Source: Corynespora cassiicola | Lineage: Eukaryota > Ascomycota > Dothideomycetes > Pleosporales > Corynesporascaceae | Length of the DNA: 64,000 nucleotides | Direction of reading: 5' to 3' | Assembly: GCA_022059125.1 (NCBI GenBank) | Contig: JAEUWY010000002.1 | Span: forward strand, 2,976,001-3,040,000 | In this document: piece after piece, positions 44,051 through 54,226 of the stretch | Position numbering within the stretch: the first letter of the stretch is position 1 | Layout: each line of letters starts with the position of its first letter | Position numbers and translations under genes: made by a program | The notes under the pieces: generated by a model | Told to the model about the DNA's origin: nothing | Seen by the model: only the letters and a program-made list of their open reading frames with translations | The model's database searches: none

Positions 44051-45397
44051 ATGGCCACACTTTCGGGTGACGACGACTACAACCTGGCTCAGACCCAGGC
44101 GCAGAAGGACACAAAAACCATGTCCACGGCGTCAAAATCCGTGTCATGGGGTGGCCTTGTTGACGAGGAAGAAGACCATGGTGCTGCCATAGCCTCATTA
44201 GAAGGGCTTTGGAAAGATCGCATGGCAATCGAAAAGCGAAAGAGGGGATACATCCCAGAGTCTGTCGCTAATACAAGCTTCACACGATGGCTCGACACTC
44301 AACATGAGCTGGAGAACTTCACTCATGGAACGGTCGAGTGGTCTAAAGAAAAGAAGACTTGGCTTATCAAGGGTGAAGACGGCAGCAAAGAAGTCGGAGA
44401 GGGAGATGAGCTGCTCAAAAAGCTCATAGCCCAAGACCCCGAGTTCAACAAACGCCCGTGTGCAACTCTTGATCCGTGTCCACCAAAGCCCCAGACACTG
44501 GACAAATTCATGGAATGGTCCGTCCGCGAACATCTTGAGAATCGAAAGCTCAAGGGTGCGCTATTGCGGGCTCACGAAAAGAAAGCAGCTATTGAGCAGC
44601 TCATCATTCTCCGTTTCGGTGAGCAGCTGTCAAATGCAGTTGCAAGCTCGGCAGATCACAAGGCGTTCATCGAGATGATGTCTCCCGACCTCCTGGCGAA
44701 ATGTGTTGAGATCCGTTCTCAGTCATTAGAGAAAGAGAAGGAAGAGGCAGAGGCCGTAAAAAAGGCGTATCAGCAAAAGCTGAAGCAACTCTGCCAGGAA
44801 GATCTTCATGTCGAGACTTTGGCAGCTGCGAGAGCGGAGGAGTTGCTCGAAGAACGTTTTGACGAGAAACTTCGAGGTGAATACAACTCCCTCAAAGAAA
44901 GCATCAAGCTCCCCTTGTACGACTATATCGCCGATGATGCCGGTGATTGGTGCGAAAAGTACTACAAGGAAACTGAAGAAATGTTTGGCAAGAAAGCCAG
45001 GCAGGACAAGCGCAACCTAGTTCGGGAGAGGGATTTCATCTACAACCATCTGAAGGCGATGGCAGACCCTCTGTTCGACAAGGGAGAGTCGGTTCAACTT
45101 CCCCGCGGCGAGAACGACCCCGTTTATGCCAACCACAATCACCCATACTGGAAGGGGATATGCCTGGGTGTATGGCTTTTCCAGAAGAAGCCGTACCGTG
45201 ATACAGCATCTCCCTGGTATGGAGCCGATAAAGTAGATGGCGATAGTCCCTTGAGAGTTCCTCGCCGTGAAAACGAGGTATCTACTTCATATTGGGATGG
45301 CATCATGGAAGGAATGTATACAGCCAGGGATGACTTCCCAGAAGGCACTCCCAGGTTTTTGCCAGACTTTTTCCCTTGGCCAACAGAGTCGGAGTAA
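44051..45397 (+). CDS. conserved hypothetical protein, coiled-coil
   Basis: Intron-free, 448 aa, hydrophilic, no signal peptide or membrane segment. The N-terminus is acidic (SWGGLVDEEEDHGAAIASLE). Residues 150-290 are long charged helices (HLENRKLKGALLRAHEKKAA; EIRSQSLEKEKEEAEAVKKA; ARAEELLEERFDEKLRGEYN) likely to form coiled coils. A Trp/Tyr/Pro-rich C-terminal block follows (NHNHPYWKGICLGVWLFQKK, SYWDGIMEGMYTARDDFPEG, PRFLPDFFPWP). I recognise no family. The size and charge pattern fit a structural or scaffolding role, but nothing specific can be claimed. Confidence 0.7.
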   Translation: MATLSGDDDYNLAQTQAQKDTKTMSTASKSVSWGGLVDEEEDHGAAIASLEGLWKDRMAIEKRKRGYIPESVANTSFTRWLDTQHELENFTHGTVEWSKEKKTWLIKGEDGSKEVGEGDELLKKLIAQDPEFNKRPCATLDPCPPKPQTLDKFMEWSVREHLENRKLKGALLRAHEKKAAIEQLIILRFGEQLSNAVASSADHKAFIEMMSPDLLAKCVEIRSQSLEKEKEEAEAVKKAYQQKLKQLCQEDLHVETLAAARAEELLEERFDEKLRGEYNSLKESIKLPLYDYIADDAGDWCEKYYKETEEMFGKKARQDKRNLVRERDFIYNHLKAMADPLFDKGESVQLPRGENDPVYANHNHPYWKGICLGVWLFQKKPYRDTASPWYGADKVDGDSPLRVPRRENEVSTSYWDGIMEGMYTARDDFPEGTPRFLPDFFPWPTESE

Positions 45398-46085
45398 GAC
45401 CTCCTACTTGCTATGGGCTTATTATGATCGCTTGAAAGGGATATCATAGAGTACATAGCAATCAACAATCTCCTTCATTTCCTTGAGCATCTCAGGTTTT
45501 GTGGAACTGAGATATCCCATGATTATTATAGTGATTTCAAGTCCCATTCTTTCATAAATCCATGAATCCAGGCTCGACACCTTTAAAAGTCCTGTCAATT
45601 CATATTCTAATGAATATTTCCATGGCAATAAGGAACCAGAATCCCCATTCACAGCTGGCTTGATTTTCTTGCGTCTGCCTATCAAAGAAGGAAGCACGCC
45701 ACAGCTACAGTACACAGATCAAATACGCAAAAGGGCACCCCATGCGGTGAGTACGATAGTAGCTTCATTCAGAACATAAGCCAAATTGATGTTCGGCCAC
45801 CATCAACGTTGCGCGGCCATGCTCCAACCTCGTCGGCAATGCAGCAACAACCTTGGAAGGCTCGTCACGACAAACGCCCACATGTGCCTGCCTGTTTTCC
45901 AGCAACACACGTGTCCACGCGGTCTCTCATCCGTTTGCTGTCTTGGCACTCCTCTCAACGCGAAACACCACTCCATCTGCTTTCGTGAGGCCCTATCCAT
46001 TAGCCTTGCACACCCTCCACGCCCCATGCGTTGCGACAGCTCTACCCAAGCTAACACCGCCTCCCTGGACCAATAAGCTTCCATC
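45398..46085. other. intergenic region with a possible lone minus exon
   Basis: On the minus strand 45422-45715 is an open frame with protein-like text (SLEYELTGLLKVSSLDSWIY, KPEMLKEMKEIVDCYVLYDI) ending in a stop, but it opens with GTG. It could be the last exon of a spliced or decayed gene. A 5' exon (MKLLSYSPHG) could be drawn nearby, without a good splice pair. No gene is called. Confidence 0.3.
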
Positions 46086-47693
46086 ATGTATAACAAGGTT
46101 CGAGAACGTACCAACAAGCGTTGGAGCTGCTCGCACGCAGGAGATATGCCTCGGGAGCTTCGAGAACGACTTGGCAATCCCGAAATTTGTCCAAAATGCA
46201 ATTTCCGACGCCACGTCCAGGTCATATCGGGCCTTCAAGATGGAATCCGCCTACGTGGCGGCGTTTACAAATCCAAGATTGCAGCTGTCAAGGAGAAAGA
46301 AAAGGGCGGGCCAGGAAGCGAGACGCAGATGAGGCGTCACCACGCATGGATGCGCAAATGGCGGACGTCCAAGATGGACGTGGAGGCTGACTTTTTAGAA
46401 CTCCTGGGTATTGACAGACTTCTTCCGAGTCTCACTGCCAAATGGGGAGTCAAGGATGCATTGGAGATATGGTATTCTGAGCAAGAAAACATGTCAATGG
46501 TGCCTGGATGCGAGGTACCGAATTCTGATTATGTGGATGAGATCATGACGGACGAATCGCCTGGGGTCAAGGACCAGCCAAACAATGAGAATTACATACT
46601 CAGGGGTGGCCTTGAACGAAACGACTCCTTAGAGCCAGACCCTTCAGCACATCGACCTCCCCTCAAACGCTTCAAGTTATCGTTCCGACTCCCAGGCAAG
46701 CACTCATCACAGTGTTCAACCCGTTCGGAGAAAAAAAAGGAGCAAAATAACACTACTGCGCCTTTACCCGCCACACCACCACGCGCTCTCTTGTTCAATA
46801 TGGCGAGCGTAGCGAGCGTCGCAGCCCAAGTGACACTTCCACCGTCTCCTCCACAGATCCAGAAGGCATCTTGGAGTGCAGCTTTTCCCGGGAAAAGAGT
46901 TGCATTTAGATCCAACGTCACCATCTCCCCATCTCATCAAGACGGTGCTTGGTCTCTTCCAATTCTAGAGCATCGCCCACACAGTCGCCATACGCGGGCT
47001 ATGCTCACCAATCCCCGCTTCAAATGGAGAAGATGCCATCCAGACTACGCTGGAGATGGCACCTGGTCGGCTCCACCCGGTTACGAGCTTGTCGACACCA
47101 GCATGTGCAGTATGCCTTGGGGCGAATTTGATGGCATTTCCGAGATAATGCCTTGTGACGAAACTCCTCTACAGGAAACTAGGATGATGTCTCTACAAGG
47201 CACTCAAGTCGAGTCACCACATAAAACTAGGGCAAAGTCTCCACAAGACACTCAAGTCGAGCCTACACAGGAGATTGATACAGAAAAAGATATGCTTGGT
47301 CATAGAGTCGTGGATGCTCATCGCCTTCCCGCCGTCGAGCACCGAGAATACATTGATGACCCCCCGACTTTCACGACTGGTCACACGGAGCCAAATCCCG
47401 TCTCTGGTGCGGTGGCTATGACGAAAAGCGATACGAGTAGATTGGAACCAAACAGAGCCCTTCAAACTGACACCAAGGTCCAATCCAGCCCAAGTGACGA
47501 TGATAAAACGGATAAGGCGAACATCTCACCAACAGGCAAAGATTCCAACGTTCGTTTTGAGGCTCCTTGTGGGCCCGGCTTGAACTCGAGCCTGTCGGAT
47601 CAGCGTATGTATGACGTAATCTACTACAACTACCTTTTGATGGCATTTATTGTACTTTTGTTGGTCCAGGTTGTCATCAAGGCGTTTTGCTAA
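46086..47693 (+). CDS. fungal hypothetical protein with Cys/His cluster and C-terminal membrane helix (paralog A of a tandem pair)
   Basis: Intron-free, 535 aa. Near the N-terminus W13-S-C15-S-H17, then C35-P-K-C38 with MPREL between, form a possible zinc site. Helices follow (HHAWMRKWRTSKMDVEADFL; ALEIWYSEQENMSMVPGCE, 125-142). A Ser/Pro-rich middle leads to a conserved block GTWSAPPGYELVDTSM (325-340). Repeated SPQDTQVEPTQE-like units lie near 360-400. The protein ends in a hydrophobic segment (YLLMAFIVLLLVQVVIKAFC) that could act as a tail anchor. The next gene downstream is a diverged paralog by motif order. Function is unknown. Confidence 0.72.
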   Translation: MYNKVRERTNKRWSCSHAGDMPRELRERLGNPEICPKCNFRRHVQVISGLQDGIRLRGGVYKSKIAAVKEKEKGGPGSETQMRRHHAWMRKWRTSKMDVEADFLELLGIDRLLPSLTAKWGVKDALEIWYSEQENMSMVPGCEVPNSDYVDEIMTDESPGVKDQPNNENYILRGGLERNDSLEPDPSAHRPPLKRFKLSFRLPGKHSSQCSTRSEKKKEQNNTTAPLPATPPRALLFNMASVASVAAQVTLPPSPPQIQKASWSAAFPGKRVAFRSNVTISPSHQDGAWSLPILEHRPHSRHTRAMLTNPRFKWRRCHPDYAGDGTWSAPPGYELVDTSMCSMPWGEFDGISEIMPCDETPLQETRMMSLQGTQVESPHKTRAKSPQDTQVEPTQEIDTEKDMLGHRVVDAHRLPAVEHREYIDDPPTFTTGHTEPNPVSGAVAMTKSDTSRLEPNRALQTDTKVQSSPSDDDKTDKANISPTGKDSNVRFEAPCGPGLNSSLSDQRMYDVIYYNYLLMAFIVLLLVQVVIKAFC

Positions 47694-48387
47694 CTTCTTC
47701 TCGCATAAAGTCAAGACGATTGCTGGCTGTTGGACTCTTCGCTGGTGGATCTATTTTGTGCTTCGGCTTGGTCGAGCATCTAGCACGTTGGGTTCCATCA
47801 CAGTGCTTCCTCAATAAATCTATATGGCCCTCTTGTGCCATCGGCTTGCGCTTTTGGGTGCATCGTGATTTAACATACGCGTGGTTTGATCAGTTGGGGG
47901 CATACTTCTATTTCTCAGCTTGAACACATGCACTCGTCAAGCTAATAAGATAGCGGGTGGCAGTACAAGACTAATTCTCACTCAATACTGGCTCGAATAT
48001 TATACTGTCGCGACTCTCAACGTATTTTTGCTCCGGTCAGTCATACCAGCACGTCGGTACTATCGCCCTCTTTATCTGCTACAGGACATTTTCAATTCGT
48101 CTTGAAAATCTCCAAGATTTTTTGGTCAGTATGTTTTGGGGGACTACCAAGTCTGATTGTGCTTTAACAATTTGTAAGACTAAAATTCAAGCGGCCCAGT
48201 CACTGCAGCACCAATCACGCCAATCTCCATTCACAACCCTGTTTTCACCAGCATACTTCATAGCTGCCAAAAACTCCCCCAAAATCGACGCCAAGATCAT
48301 ATTTAAAGATCCAGTGAGATGCATTTCACTCGCGCTACCCACCACTAGGCACTGCCCAGTGACCTTTTACACGTGTCTCTCGTCAAT
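47694..48387. other. intergenic region between paralogs
   Basis: This 694-bp spacer is AT-richer than its flanks. Frames at 47687-47923 start with TTG and are not supported. No repeat boundaries marking the duplication were visible. Confidence 0.3.
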
Positions 48388-49980
48388 ATGACCTTCGATA
48401 AAAGTTTGGCCCCAGTATTCGATTGTAAAAAGTCCCCCACCATGGTCGCACCAATAAACAACCATCAAGTGGCTACCGAAGGCGAAGAATCACAAGTTCC
48501 CGTAGAGGTCATGGGTGTTACACACCGCAAATCTCAAATAGTACTTCGGAATACGCCCTCCACACAACATCTCGGGGTACTCGACGACGCGACCCAAGAT
48601 CTATCACAACATGATACCAAAAACCCATCTAAACTTGTACCTGGAGACGAGGATAAAAAAGTAACGACAAGCGTGGCTCATGATAGTACTCCAAACGCGT
48701 CCCTGGTTACATGGAGTTTAGACGATGATGTTTTATACGATGGCTCTTCAGAATCCACTCAAGAAGCACCCAAAAATCCCTCGAAAGAAGAACCAATGGC
48801 AAAGAAGAGCTTGTCTGATCAAGCATATGAAATGATGAATGGGCAGCAGCTCTGGAACCAGTGTCTTGACTGTGCTTTCAAGATTCCACGCGAGTATTTC
48901 CCTCCGTCGGCAATCGGGACTTCAATGAAATGCCCTCTGTGCAGTGTCAAATACTACATAAAGAGAGTCAAGACGGTTCAGGCAAACATGGTGCAGCGAG
49001 GCGGTATCATCTGCTCCAAGAGCCGCATATCCTATACTGAACGTGGTACCCATTACGCGCACGACACTGAATTTAAGGCTCACAAATATCTCAAGTTACA
49101 ATGGTCGCGAGTCAAAAAGATGAGCCTCAAGAACTTGGCACGATGGGAGAATCGACTAGAGAAGCGGATGAGGAGGCTTAATGGGAAGCCGCTCAACCCC
49201 GAGTGGCAAAACATGGCCGACGCTGTGGATCTATACTACCGCGAGGCAGAAGAGCTTGCATATGTGCCTGGTTTTCCCTACGAAGAAGAAGCCGAAGCGG
49301 AAGCCAACTACATCGAGGCAACAGTAAAGGAGGTTACTGCACGGTGGAACAGCAAACACAGCATCCCGAAGTCGGAAGCCCCCCGAACCAGCACCGTGTG
49401 GTATCGAGCTAGGAAGGAGCAGATGGCACAGGGTAGCCCCACCTACCTCGTTGCCACCCTCAAGTCGTGTCTCCGGCGGAGGCGAAAGTCCGATCCGCCC
49501 ATCACACCAAGCGCAAACAGGAAGTTCCACATAGACAATCCCGGCACAGTCCGAACTGCCATTCGCTTCAACGACAAAGTAGAAGTATGCTCCGACGCCC
49601 TCACCTTCGAGCCCGACCCTTTCCCCCTGCGTTCGAAAATCAACATCACGCCCAACTTCTGGATCCTCCCGTCCTCTCCTCCCCCCACGCTCTCTGCTTC
49701 AACGACTTTTATCCCTTTCAAGGATCCTTTTTCTGCCGTTCGGTATCGCCCTAAGAGCCAATTTACACGAAAGCGGAAAGTCTATCGGCCGGGTGCCTGG
49801 GCCTCGCCAGAGGGTTATGAGAAGATTAACACGAGTTTCCATAAGATCTCCCTGTGTGAACTTGTCTCATCGGATGATCTTGGGGACCGGGAGCTGGAGT
49901 TGAAGGTTAGAAGCCGGCTGAATGATATTGCGAGGTCTTGGGTGGAGGGTGTGGAGGCTCGGAAGAACCATTGGGTATGA
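48388..49980 (+). CDS. fungal hypothetical protein with CxxC-CPxC zinc-ribbon-like motif (paralog B of a tandem pair)
   Basis: Intron-free, 530 aa from the ATG at 48388. An ATG at 48442 is possible. A 145-residue Thr/Ser/Asp-rich leader precedes W156-NQC159-LDC162, then PRE and C182-PLC185, a four-cysteine ribbon-like site. Helical text with AVDLYYREAEELAYVPGFP (279-297) and a C-terminal block GAWASPEGYEKINTSF (468-483) parallel paralog A in order and spacing. It lacks the membrane tail of paralog A and ends in a charged helix (KVRSRLNDIARSWVEG). Such proteins may be lineage-specific. No nuclease, helicase or known zinc-finger family is matched. Confidence 0.74.
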   Translation: MTFDKSLAPVFDCKKSPTMVAPINNHQVATEGEESQVPVEVMGVTHRKSQIVLRNTPSTQHLGVLDDATQDLSQHDTKNPSKLVPGDEDKKVTTSVAHDSTPNASLVTWSLDDDVLYDGSSESTQEAPKNPSKEEPMAKKSLSDQAYEMMNGQQLWNQCLDCAFKIPREYFPPSAIGTSMKCPLCSVKYYIKRVKTVQANMVQRGGIICSKSRISYTERGTHYAHDTEFKAHKYLKLQWSRVKKMSLKNLARWENRLEKRMRRLNGKPLNPEWQNMADAVDLYYREAEELAYVPGFPYEEEAEAEANYIEATVKEVTARWNSKHSIPKSEAPRTSTVWYRARKEQMAQGSPTYLVATLKSCLRRRRKSDPPITPSANRKFHIDNPGTVRTAIRFNDKVEVCSDALTFEPDPFPLRSKINITPNFWILPSSPPPTLSASTTFIPFKDPFSAVRYRPKSQFTRKRKVYRPGAWASPEGYEKINTSFHKISLCELVSSDDLGDRELELKVRSRLNDIARSWVEGVEARKNHWV

Positions 49981-50673
49981 TTGAAGGGGCAAGGTTAAAC
50001 GATGTATGTGCTCCAGGATATTGATTTGGGCATTTTTTATACAGAATTGGGAATAAAATAATGAATAGAGGCTGCACTGTTGTTTAATCGGTTTCTTTCG
50101 CGTTGACCACAACGGCATCATCACCTGCAGATACATTTACCTAACGAGAGCTGGAAATGAGGATTCAAGCGGGCCAATATTTTCAACCTACCAAAAACTA
50201 TGTGGCCTTCATAATTGAAAAGAATGATGATTGCGTCGGAAACTATGGACGAACAAAACAACATGGTGGGTATCTCTGAGTAGCCCCAACACCAAACAAG
50301 ACAAAATGCGATGTAGCCATCCACCAACACTCAACACTCTCAAAATCCATGCGATGAAAATATGATGAATCCAACAAAAAATACGAGACGATGCAATGGT
50401 GTCCAGAATGCGATTCTGATGTGAGACCCAAAACTCCATGCTCCAAAACAAGTCGTGATGATCCTCTCCAGGAGGTGGGTATATGCGAAAACGGAATGCG
50501 GATGGAGAAAGTCGTGAGATGAGGCCGATTGCTTATGGTGTCGATGAGATATTGTGGGGTGCGGGCTTAGGGTGTTGGGGTGGACTCTTTATGATGTCGA
50601 CGAGATATTGTCGGGGCGCCGAGGGTGTTGGGTCGGCCCTTTTTGGGCGGGCGAGATGCTTTTGGCCAATAGG
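49981..50673. repeat. intergenic region containing an imperfect ~50-bp direct repeat
   Basis: The 693-bp spacer includes two related stretches, 50541-50590 and 50597-50644. Both begin TCGAYGAGATATTGT and continue with GGG...GGGTGTTGGG...CTTT. They sit 56 bp apart start to start, just beyond the 3' end of the next minus gene. No coding sense is seen. Confidence 0.4.
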
Positions 50674-51186
50674 CTAGTACCAAAAGTCTTGATACCTGTC
50701 GAGATCAGGTATCCAGTGCCTGATGAGGTGCCCTTGCGGCTGCTCGTCCTTGTCGTCAGCCTCATTGCTGTAGGAGGCCTCGTTGCTCGGTGAAGACGAC
50801 TCGCCGCCCATGACCGAATCGGTACGGGTCGTCTCCTTGCGCTTTTCCTCCATCTCCTCGCTCCAGTCGTTGTGGAGCCGGACTCGAAGCATGAAGAGCG
50901 TTGTTGACTTTTCTTCCTGGGGCGTGGTGATGCCCCGGAAGTTGCATTGGAAACGCACCTGATACTCGATCAGGTCGCCGAGCCGGCCAGCGGCCATGAG
51001 GTCGTGGCTTTCTTGTTGACAGAGGAGTTCAGTTAGGAACTCCACCATCGGACTTGGTGAACCCATCTCGAGATGGGTGTTCAAGCGGTCGCGGAAGAAT
51101 GCGACACGCTTTTGCGCCATTTCGTAAAGCTCCAAGGTGGAGCGGCCTTGGTAGGCGGGAAGGTCGTAGAAGAAGAAGGGAGCCAT
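50674..51186 (-). CDS. fungal hypothetical protein, 170 aa
   Basis: Intron-free, ATG at 51186. The first 75 residues are compact and hydrophobic/charged (MAPFFFYDLPAYQGRSTLEL, AQKRVAFFRDRLNTHLEMG, EFLTELLCQQESHDLMAAG). A strand-like middle follows (GDLIEYQVRFQCNFRGITTP; TTLFMLRVRLHNDWSEEMEE). The Ser/Glu/Asp-rich tail ends in HLIRHWIPDLDRYQDFWY. No membrane segment or signal peptide. I do not recognise a domain. The composition is convincing for a real protein of fungal-specific type. Confidence 0.62.
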   Translation of the reverse strand: MAPFFFYDLPAYQGRSTLELYEMAQKRVAFFRDRLNTHLEMGSPSPMVEFLTELLCQQESHDLMAAGRLGDLIEYQVRFQCNFRGITTPQEEKSTTLFMLRVRLHNDWSEEMEEKRKETTRTDSVMGGESSSPSNEASYSNEADDKDEQPQGHLIRHWIPDLDRYQDFWY

Positions 51187-52569
51187 ATTGGTATTGTTTT
51201 GGCTTTGAAAAGGATGGTGGTATTGCGTGAAGGGATGGTTTGTATTGGTAGTTGAAGAGGAAGCCGAGTTTTGAGTTGGGTTATGTAAGCCTTGGGAGTG
51301 TATCTAAAGAAAAGAAAAAGTCTAGTAGAGGGAGAAAACTGACTCTTTGTATATTCATCGAGCTTCCACTGGATCAAAACGAGCAACTCCCAACAACCGC
51401 CATGTCCTAACGGTTGAGAGCGATGGCTGGTGGGGTGGGATGTGATCCGAGTGTCATGTATCAGTGGATAAGCGTGGTTGTGAGTATTATTGAGCCCAAA
51501 AGTGATCACACAGCCGTGATCTAGGCTCTTTGCTCTGATATCTCAATACGTTTGTTGAATTTGTCTTTGGAGTTCAAGCGATGCACAATCACTAGCGAGT
51601 TTGTTTACATGGCGATATTCCTACGGCAAAACAAAGCGCATGCAGGAATAATATATATGTTTCTCTACTATTTTTCTTGCCACCCACCATTACAGATAGT
51701 CTTTCATTTATCGAGACCATTTCAGCCACAATCGTCGTCTTTTACGGTGATTGTGCACAGCAGAGTCATAGAAGCACCGTGGCTGCCTCAACTGACCAAC
51801 AACTAAAATTTTCTACAGCAAGAAGACTGGAAACGAGATGATTGTAGTCTATTCTCTCAACAGACCTGGTCATGGATGCTGCAATGGTAAATGCCGCATT
51901 GTATAGCAGTACCATGAATACACGTATCGGTACCATGACTCGACAGCAAAATATGAGTCCTGATCAACACCAGAGTAGAATTTCCTTCAAACAATGCACA
52001 TGGATAGCTCAAGGACTGTCTTTCTATAAGCATGTAGCTGTGTACAATCTCAAAGAGAGCGATGGTACGATGACTGCTCCAGAAGAGGTTGGGTCGTTAG
52101 CGTGGCGATGATTCTACAAAGACCCAGCTCCCGTGGCATATCCGGGAAATATCGGGCCACACCCGACCCTGACAGAGATATTTCAGGATACTCGCAATCC
52201 TCAACTCCACTGCCATCAGTGTATCCAACCGTATTTGGAGCGTTCAAATGTATTTGTAGGAGTACCCAAAGGTAGTCCCAATGTAATCGGGACGGATAAA
52301 CTTTCCCCCGCTTACCTCATGTTTGATCCGTTTGCATAAACTTGACACGGAGCCAACTCGGTCAACCGCACCTGCGCACACGACACTGCACAGCTCCTAT
52401 ACCTTTGATATCTCTAAATACTGTTCCTGTCAGCGTTTCGACACTCTACGCAACTTTTTGGCCCCCGAGAACGCTCGACGTTGTCGAACCAGCGACCAAG
52501 ACCGGCGGTGAATTGACACCAAGCGCGCGCAACCCCGTCCGAGGCTTGGAACGAGACGTCGTACACATC
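51187..52569. other. intergenic region, 1.4 kb
   Basis: AT-rich tracts (51640-51730) and short frames only. No gene, tRNA or transposon signature was recognised. The 5' flank of ARL1 lies at the end. Confidence 0.3.
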
Positions 52570-53344
52570 ATGGGCTTTTTCCTCTCAAAGTTTGGTCCCA
52601 TGATCGGATGGGGCAAGAAGGAGATTCGGATACTGATTCTGGGACTTGTAAGAGCTGGCGCCTCGTACGGCGAAGAGGAAGGCTGATGACAAATGTGAAC
52701 AGGACAATGCCGGCAAGACTACGTTGTTGTACAGACTCAAGGTATGGAATTTGGCAGCCTGTGCGTCAAGGGCAAGTGGTACTGACCAGGCGTGACAGAT
52801 CGGAGAGGTGGTCACCACGATACCCACCATAGGGTTCAATGTCGAGTCAGTCACATACAAGAATCTCAACTTCAACGTCTGGGTAAGTATTCTGCACATT
52901 CTAATCTTGATGCTGGGTGAGGATACGCTTGCTGACACCTTTGCAGGATCTAGGAGGCCAGACCTCGATCCGCCCATACTGGCGCTGCTACTATGCCAAC
53001 ACCGCCGCCGTCATCTTCGTCATAGATTCCACCGATATCGATCGACTCACGACCGCGTCAGAAGAGCTGTCGGCCATGTTGAATGAAGAGGAACTACGGG
53101 ACGCTGCGCTTCTCGTATTCGCAAACAAGCAAGACCAGCCTGGTGCCAAGGGCGCAGGTGAGATATCAGAGGCTCTGAGGTTAGGAGAGCTCAAGGACCG
53201 CAACTGGAGCATCGTTGCTTGCTCTGCCGTTGACGGACGGGGTGTGAGCGAAGGAATGGATTGGCTGGTGGTGAGTGCCTCTTTTCTGGTGGCGTCATGC
53301 GTAGATGCTGACATGAACAGGAAACGGTAAACGCAGACAACTAA
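52570..53344 (+). CDS. ARL1: ARL1, Arf-like small GTPase
   Basis: A Golgi-trafficking GTPase that recruits GRIP-domain golgins. Five exons (52570-52647, 52703-52741, 52799-52882, 52947-53270, 53321-53344; introns 50-64 nt) give 182 aa. Gly2 is the expected myristoylation site. The nucleotide-binding motifs are GLDNAGKT (G1, joined across intron 1), [10 protein letters not shown] (G2), [16 protein letters not shown] (G3), NKQD (G4) and CSA (G5). The [16 protein letters not shown] stretch identifies Arl1 rather than Arf1, Arl2 or Arl3. The C-terminal exon encodes only ETVNADN. Confidence 0.95.
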
Positions 53345-53440
53345 TACAGCAACAATGTCGACCTTTGGCGCTTGGGTGGGCAGGATACAGGCGAAGCGAG
53401 GAGTCGGGAGAGAGACAGCGAGCACCGCATCACACGTCCG

Positions 53441-53923
53441 TTATACCAGCATGGCGGCGTTTTTGGCGTTTTCCTTGACCACATACCGGAGCATGACGTC
53501 CATTAGTTTCCATAGGGTGGTATTGGTGAAATGCATCTTCGCACAGGCATCGCGAAACTCCGAAATGATCTGCGTCCATCTTCATCCCTGCATATCGATG
53601 CTGTTCCTCTCCTCGGGTTCTCGGAAGTCTAGTGCCCTCATTTCCATTTCCACGACCTCGGTACCTGCATCTGCGCTGCTAGTAACATGAACAATCATCA
53701 TAACAACGGGACGAAAATTCTGACCTGGAGGCTTCGCAACCCACGTGTACCAAGGCCTCGAGACAATACGTGGGAACGGCTGTTCGGTAAACTGGCCAAG
53801 ACCACTTGGCCCTGCGCCATGAACCTTGAACATGCCTTGGTTGGACTGCCTTGGATTACCGAGATTGGAACATGCACAACGTGCTATAACACTGGTGTCC
53901 AATGGATACGCCTTGGATGCCAT
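53441..53923 (-). pseudogene. 160-codon ORF interrupted by one in-frame TGA
   Basis: From the ATG at 53923 the frame reads MASKAYPLDTSVIARCACSN and GQFTEQPFPRIVSRPWYTWV, then RPVVMMIVHVTSSADAGTEV up to a TGA at 53584-53582. In the same frame it then continues WTQIISEFRDACAKMHFTNT and LWKLMDVMLRYVVKENAKNA to TAA at 53443-53441. Both halves look protein-like. Possible readings are a nonsense-broken gene or a stop removed by an 83-nt intron (GTGGAA after TEV codons to GACGCAG). The DNA around the stop has a tandem GATGAA/GATGGA. It is convergent with ARL1 and divergent from alkaline phosphatase. The family is not recognised. Confidence 0.4.
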
Positions 53924-54226
53924 GCACAACGGACTCTTTTCAGCTTCCTAATCGAGCAAAATGATGGATCGAGTCGATAGTTTTCAACTTCCTGAACGAT
54001 GCCACGCCACCGCATGGTGTTGGGACGGTGGCTTGTGATCTTCAATCATGCCTACAAATAGACGGCCCTGTCCCCGCGTTTTGAATGTGCAGGCGATTGC
54101 AGCTGTCTACCTTTCCGTAAGAGCCCTTCTTTCCCGCATGCAGATGGGCCCCATGCAGCAATCTGCACAGCGTTACTGACTAGTCCCAGGTCAACCCTGT
54201 AGACATTTCCACACCCCCTGTACGAA

